Below are positions 60,942 to 64,000 of a stretch of 64,000 nucleotides of DNA, piece by piece (positions within the stretch are counted from its first letter, which is position 1; each line of letters begins with the position of its first letter). The notes below the pieces were generated by a model, which was not told where the DNA came from, ran no database searches, and saw only the letters and a list, made by a program, of their open reading frames with translations. The stretch is taken from the NCBI RefSeq assembly GCF_003991425.1, contig NZ_CP034346.1:3881501-3945500 (forward strand), read 5' to 3'. The stretch is from Paenibacillus lutimineralis. GTDB lineage: Bacteria; Bacillota; Bacilli; Paenibacillales; Paenibacillaceae. Both the position numbers and the translations under genes were made by a program.

Positions 60942-62495
60942 TTAAGACACGGAAGTAACGCTCTCCGGTAAGATATTCCCCTTAATGTACCAGGTCATCG
61001 GCTCTGTGATTTCTACCATGACGAATTTGCCGATCAAATCGGTGCTTCCTTCAAAATGAACGAGCTTGTTCGTTCTTGTGCGGCCGGAGAGAATATTCGA
61101 ATTTCGCTTGCTTTCCCCTTCGACCAACACTTCAACAATTTCACCACGAAGCGCATCATTAAACTTGCGACTGTATTCATTGATCGCAGCATTCAACCGC
61201 TGCAGTCGCTGCTTCTTCACTTCCATCGGTACATTATCTTCCATGACCGCAGCCGGTGTACCTTCCCGCGGCGAATATATAAATGTAAATGCCGAGTCAA
61301 AGCCGACTTCACGAACTAAAGACAGCGTCTCTTCGAACTGCTCATCCGTCTCTCCTGGGAAGCCAACGATGATGTCCGTTGTCAGCACTACATTGGGTAT
61401 TGCGGCCCTAATCTTCGCAGCAAGTTCCAAATAGCTCTCGCGCGTATATTTACGGCTCATCTTCTTCAGCACAGCACTGCTGCCCGACTGCACTGGAAGA
61501 TGAATATGCTCTACGAGATTGCCGCCCTTCGCCAATACTTCAATCAGATGATCATCGAAATCGCGCGGATGCGAAGTCGTGAAGCGAATGCGCGGAATGT
61601 CGATCTTATGGATGTCATCCATTAAATCCCCGAATCTATAATCGATATCGGTAAAATCCTTGCCGTAAGCATTCACGTTCTGACCCAGCAGCGTAATCTC
61701 CTTGAATCCCTGCCGTGCCAGTTCTCTTACTTCGGCAATGACATCCTCTGGCCTGCGACTCCGCTCCTTCCCACGTGTGAATGGAACAATGCAATATGTA
61801 CAGAACTTGTCACAGCCGTACATAATGTTCACCCAAGCGCGCATGCCTTCACGTTTCTTTGGCAGGTTCTCGATGATGTCGCCTTCCTTGGACCAGACCT
61901 CGACCACCATCTCTTTACTGAACAGCGCTTCCTGAATCAAATAAGGCAGACGGTGAATATTATGCGTACCGAAGATCATATCTACAAAACCGTGCTTCTG
62001 CAGGATCCGGTTCACAACGCCCTCTTCCTGCGACATACAGCCACATACGCCGAGCAGTAAATCCGGTTTCTCCATCTTCAGCACTTTCATATGCCCAAGT
62101 TCACCGAATACTTTGTCTTCAGCGTTCTCACGGATCGCACAGGTATTGTACAGAATAATGTCCGCTTCCTTACGATCCTCCGTTGGCTGATAACCCATCT
62201 GCTCGAGAAGACCCTTGATCGTCTCACTGTCATGCTCGTTCATTTGGCAACCAAACGTATACACAATATAGTGCTTGCCGAGTCCAATATGCCGAAGCTC
62301 CTCCGGTACCATATTGTCATATAGCACTTTGATCTCTTCCTTACCACGCTGTTTCTCAATACGGCTGTTCGGTTCCGACAAGATTTGGATCTCTCGTCCG
62401 CGGATTCTGATCTTCTTCCCACGTTCGTCCTCCGAGATGACTTTAGCGTCCGAAAAATCAAAATACTTGGAGTAATCCTTGGTTTCTTTAGCCAC
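60942..62495 (-). CDS. miaB: tRNA-2-methylthio-N6-dimethylallyladenosine synthase
   Basis: A 517-residue radical-SAM methylthiotransferase acting on A37 of tRNAs that read UNN codons. The N-terminal UPF0004 domain has its cluster cysteines ([11 protein letters not shown] near 85; [11 protein letters not shown] near 120; [11 protein letters not shown] near 150). The radical-SAM motif CDKFCTYC lies near 225, and a C-terminal TRAM domain ([20 protein letters not shown]) near 455. GTG start with AAGGGAGTG upstream. Operon with ricA. Confidence 0.96.
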   Translation of the reverse strand: MAKETKDYSKYFDFSDAKVISEDERGKKIRIRGREIQILSEPNSRIEKQRGKEEIKVLYDNMVPEELRHIGLGKHYIVYTFGCQMNEHDSETIKGLLEQMGYQPTEDRKEADIILYNTCAIRENAEDKVFGELGHMKVLKMEKPDLLLGVCGCMSQEEGVVNRILQKHGFVDMIFGTHNIHRLPYLIQEALFSKEMVVEVWSKEGDIIENLPKKREGMRAWVNIMYGCDKFCTYCIVPFTRGKERSRRPEDVIAEVRELARQGFKEITLLGQNVNAYGKDFTDIDYRFGDLMDDIHKIDIPRIRFTTSHPRDFDDHLIEVLAKGGNLVEHIHLPVQSGSSAVLKKMSRKYTRESYLELAAKIRAAIPNVVLTTDIIVGFPGETDEQFEETLSLVREVGFDSAFTFIYSPREGTPAAVMEDNVPMEVKKQRLQRLNAAINEYSRKFNDALRGEIVEVLVEGESKRNSNILSGRTRTNKLVHFEGSTDLIGKFVMVEITEPMTWYIKGNILPESVTSVS

Positions 62496-62666
62496 GGTGT
62501 CGGCTCACTCCCTTTTACAATCTATGTGTGTACCCAAGAGGTTCAGCAACCTTATAAAAATGCATTACACTAAATTATAACATGATTTATAGTGCTTATC
62601 TACCTGGGTTCACGCGAAAGAGTCCATTTCCTCTGCCATTAACGCACCCACTTATTCAACAAAAAA

Positions 62667-62698
62667 AGAAACCTCGTTCAGATGAGAACGAGGTTTCT
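62667..62698. terminator. Bidirectional terminator
   Basis: Perfect 13-bp stem AGAAACCTCGTTC / GAACGAGGTTTCT with poly-A and poly-T on the two sides; serves the DUF1657 gene. Confidence 0.88.
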
Positions 62699-62715
62699 CT
62701 TTTTTACCTTAATGA

Positions 62716-62925
62716 TTAGAAGCCTTTGTACTGTGGTTCTTCCTGTTCCAGCTGTTGTACGCGAGAATTCACTTGATCCACGATTTGCTGCGTTTGCTGA
62801 GCAGCATTAGTGAACAGTTGCTTGGCTTCCTGGTTTTGCGTACTGAGAGCAAATGTCTCAAAGCTAGCCTGAGCACTTTTTAGGGATGCAACGGTTGTCT
62901 TCACTTGGGACGCTACAGTCAATTT
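62716..62925 (-). CDS. DUF1657 domain protein
   Basis: A 69-residue, Gln-rich helical protein (TVASQVKTTVASLKSAQASF; ASQ/TQN repeats), the whole being one DUF1657 domain. A TTG start at 62925 is chosen because AAGGTGG lies in range and relatives start at TVASQVK; an in-frame GTG at 62934 is the alternative. DUF1657 genes are often near spoVA and DUF421 genes. The DUF421 gene at 63123 is divergent and carries a related tail. Confidence 0.85.
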   Translation of the reverse strand, partial: KLTVASQVKTTVASLKSAQASFETFALSTQNQEAKQLFTNAAQQTQQIVDQVNSRVQQLEQEEPQYKGF

Positions 62926-63122
62926 GTTCACCACCTTATCAGATTATCAATTGAACAAGCATTAATTTTGCCATATTTGCTCGGACTAATTCATTTTCCT
63001 CTTGCCATATATTGTGTTAGTAAAATAACGCAAGTTGCGCATAATTGGGATACAATGACTGTTCAAAAGTCAGATAAGTGAATGTCAAATTGTGCATGCA
63101 TGCTGAAAGGAGCCTTCTCGCT

Positions 63123-63986
63123 ATGCCCGTGTGGTTAGAAATTATCGTCAGGACTTTATCCGCCGCCTTCGTGCTCTTTCTTATGACCCGTATTCTCGGA
63201 AAAAGGCAGCTCTCACAATTAACCTTCTTTGAATATGTTACGGGAATAACAATCGGGGATTTAGCGGCTTTTCTATCCATAAATCACGATCAAGATTGGT
63301 ACATTGCGCTTGTCGCTATTGTGACCTGGTTCTTCGTCTCCCTAGGAATCGAGTTTCTGCAAATGAAGAGCAAGAAATCGCGGGACGTGATCGACAGCAA
63401 AGGCACAGTTCTTATTAAAGATGGCAAAGTCTTAGAGGATAATCTGAAGAAAGAAAAGCTGACCAACGAGGAGCTCATGGAACAGCTTCGCAGGAAGAGC
63501 ATCTTCAAGGTATCCCAGGTCGAATATGCCGTCATTGAACCGGATGGCCAGGTCAACGCCTTACTGAAGGATCAATATCAACCGATTACGCTAGCACAAC
63601 TAGGTATTAAGATGCCAACCGAGGCCGAGCCGCAAACTGTTATTCTCGACGGCAAAATGATGGACGAACCTTTGGCAACGTCTGGATTCAGCCGACAATG
63701 GCTAAATACAGAGCTGGAGAAGCAAGGCGTATCCCTTGAAAATGTCTATCTTGGCCAGGTTGATGGTTATGGGCAGCTCTATGTCGACCTGTATGATGAT
63801 AAAATCAAAATTCCGCAGCCGCAGGAAAAACCGTTGCTTCTCGCAACACTTAAGAAATGTCAAGCGGATCTTGAGATATTCGCCCTTTCGACAGAGAACG
63901 AGACGAACAAGCAAATATATACCACCTGCTCCGAGCAATTGCAGCACGTCATTGATGATACGAGACGAGTGTTGATACAACAATAA
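63123..63986 (+). CDS. DUF421 (YetF-like) membrane protein with DUF1657-like tail
   Basis: A 287-residue protein. Three membrane helices (residues 5-85: LSAAFVLFLMTRILGKRQLS; VTWFFVSLGIEFLQMKSKKS) are followed by the paired YetF cytoplasmic domains (IDSKGTVLIKDGKVLEDNLK; VSQVEYAVIEPDGQVNALLK). The last 55 residues (ATLKKCQADLEIFALSTEN ...) align with the DUF1657 protein encoded divergently. Function unknown; in the family some members affect spore germination. AAGGAG lies ten bases before the ATG at 63123. Confidence 0.88.
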   Translation: MPVWLEIIVRTLSAAFVLFLMTRILGKRQLSQLTFFEYVTGITIGDLAAFLSINHDQDWYIALVAIVTWFFVSLGIEFLQMKSKKSRDVIDSKGTVLIKDGKVLEDNLKKEKLTNEELMEQLRRKSIFKVSQVEYAVIEPDGQVNALLKDQYQPITLAQLGIKMPTEAEPQTVILDGKMMDEPLATSGFSRQWLNTELEKQGVSLENVYLGQVDGYGQLYVDLYDDKIKIPQPQEKPLLLATLKKCQADLEIFALSTENETNKQIYTTCSEQLQHVIDDTRRVLIQQ

Positions 63987-64000
63987 AGGAAGTGCGTAAC

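Noticed and set aside
1..64000. CRISPR arrays, tRNA, rRNA and complete insertion sequences
   Set aside because: No regularly spaced direct repeats of CRISPR type, no tRNA cloverleaf with a CCA end, no rRNA segments, and no transposase frame were recognised.

Overview
The window reads as chromosomal DNA of a Paenibacillus-type, endospore-forming Firmicute. Supporting signs are a miaB-ricA(ymcA) gene pair, a gamma-type small acid-soluble spore protein, a YjcZ-type spore peptide, bacillithiol-linked enzymes (YpdA, FosB), YolD, DUF421/DUF1657 and SLH proteins, strong AGGAGG ribosome sites with frequent GTG/TTG starts, and dispersed short repeats typical of this group. I see no rRNA, tRNA, CRISPR array, complete IS or origin.

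Layout. 0-0.75 kb: terminator, REP-like repeats and two tandem copies of a ~180-bp MITE-like repeat. 0.75-17.5 kb: mostly single-copy housekeeping and small operons (hrpB, gluQ, an SDR, a GntR-ABC operon, HAD, ypdA, DUF441, HD hydrolase, ABC exporter, a phosphotransferase, a HesB-like protein). 17.6-21.9 kb: a heterodimeric multidrug ABC exporter of the BmrCD type behind a leader with a 29-codon peptide and alternative terminator/antiterminator hairpins. 22.0-24.5 kb: a 14-TM MFS exporter divergent from a TetR regulator, with three 16-bp palindromes between them. 24.6-34.5 kb: an AT-richer accessory stretch holding an SLH protein, a SASP, a type-B chloramphenicol acetyltransferase with its own leader peptide and hairpin, an SOS-boxed YolD operon, a Kelch protein, an SRAP/YedK protein, a decayed prophage lysis module and fragments of a duplicated gene. 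34.6-48.5 kb: a CobW GTPase, a MoaB protein, fosB, and a minus-strand run of small enzymes (amidase, phosphatase, methyltransferases, several GNATs including an AAC(6')-like one, a phosphotransferase, DUF6886). 48.8-51.8 kb: two Gfo/Idh/MocA dehydrogenases around an AraC regulator. 52.4-57 kb: a YhdH-type quinone reductase and a fused two-gene 2-oxoacid:acceptor oxidoreductase. 57.2-64 kb: pncB with a Nudix/NrtR-like protein, a thioesterase, ricA, miaB, DUF1657 and a DUF421 protein carrying its own DUF1657-like tail.

Themes. The window is rich in drug-resistance-type functions, and two of them (bmrCD-like and cat-like) appear to be controlled by ribosome position on a short leader ORF. FosB uses bacillithiol and YpdA is thought to recycle it, so these two are biochemically linked though 25 kb apart. 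The most unusual non-coding content is the MITE-like family (eight copies plus one end remnant) with inverted ends and nested internal dyads, sitting between transcription units, plus a 26-bp REP-like family and a third AT-rich inverted-repeat family.

All calls come from reading the sequence; no database search was run. Starts were chosen from visible ribosome sites, so several genes begin inside the longest possible reading frame.
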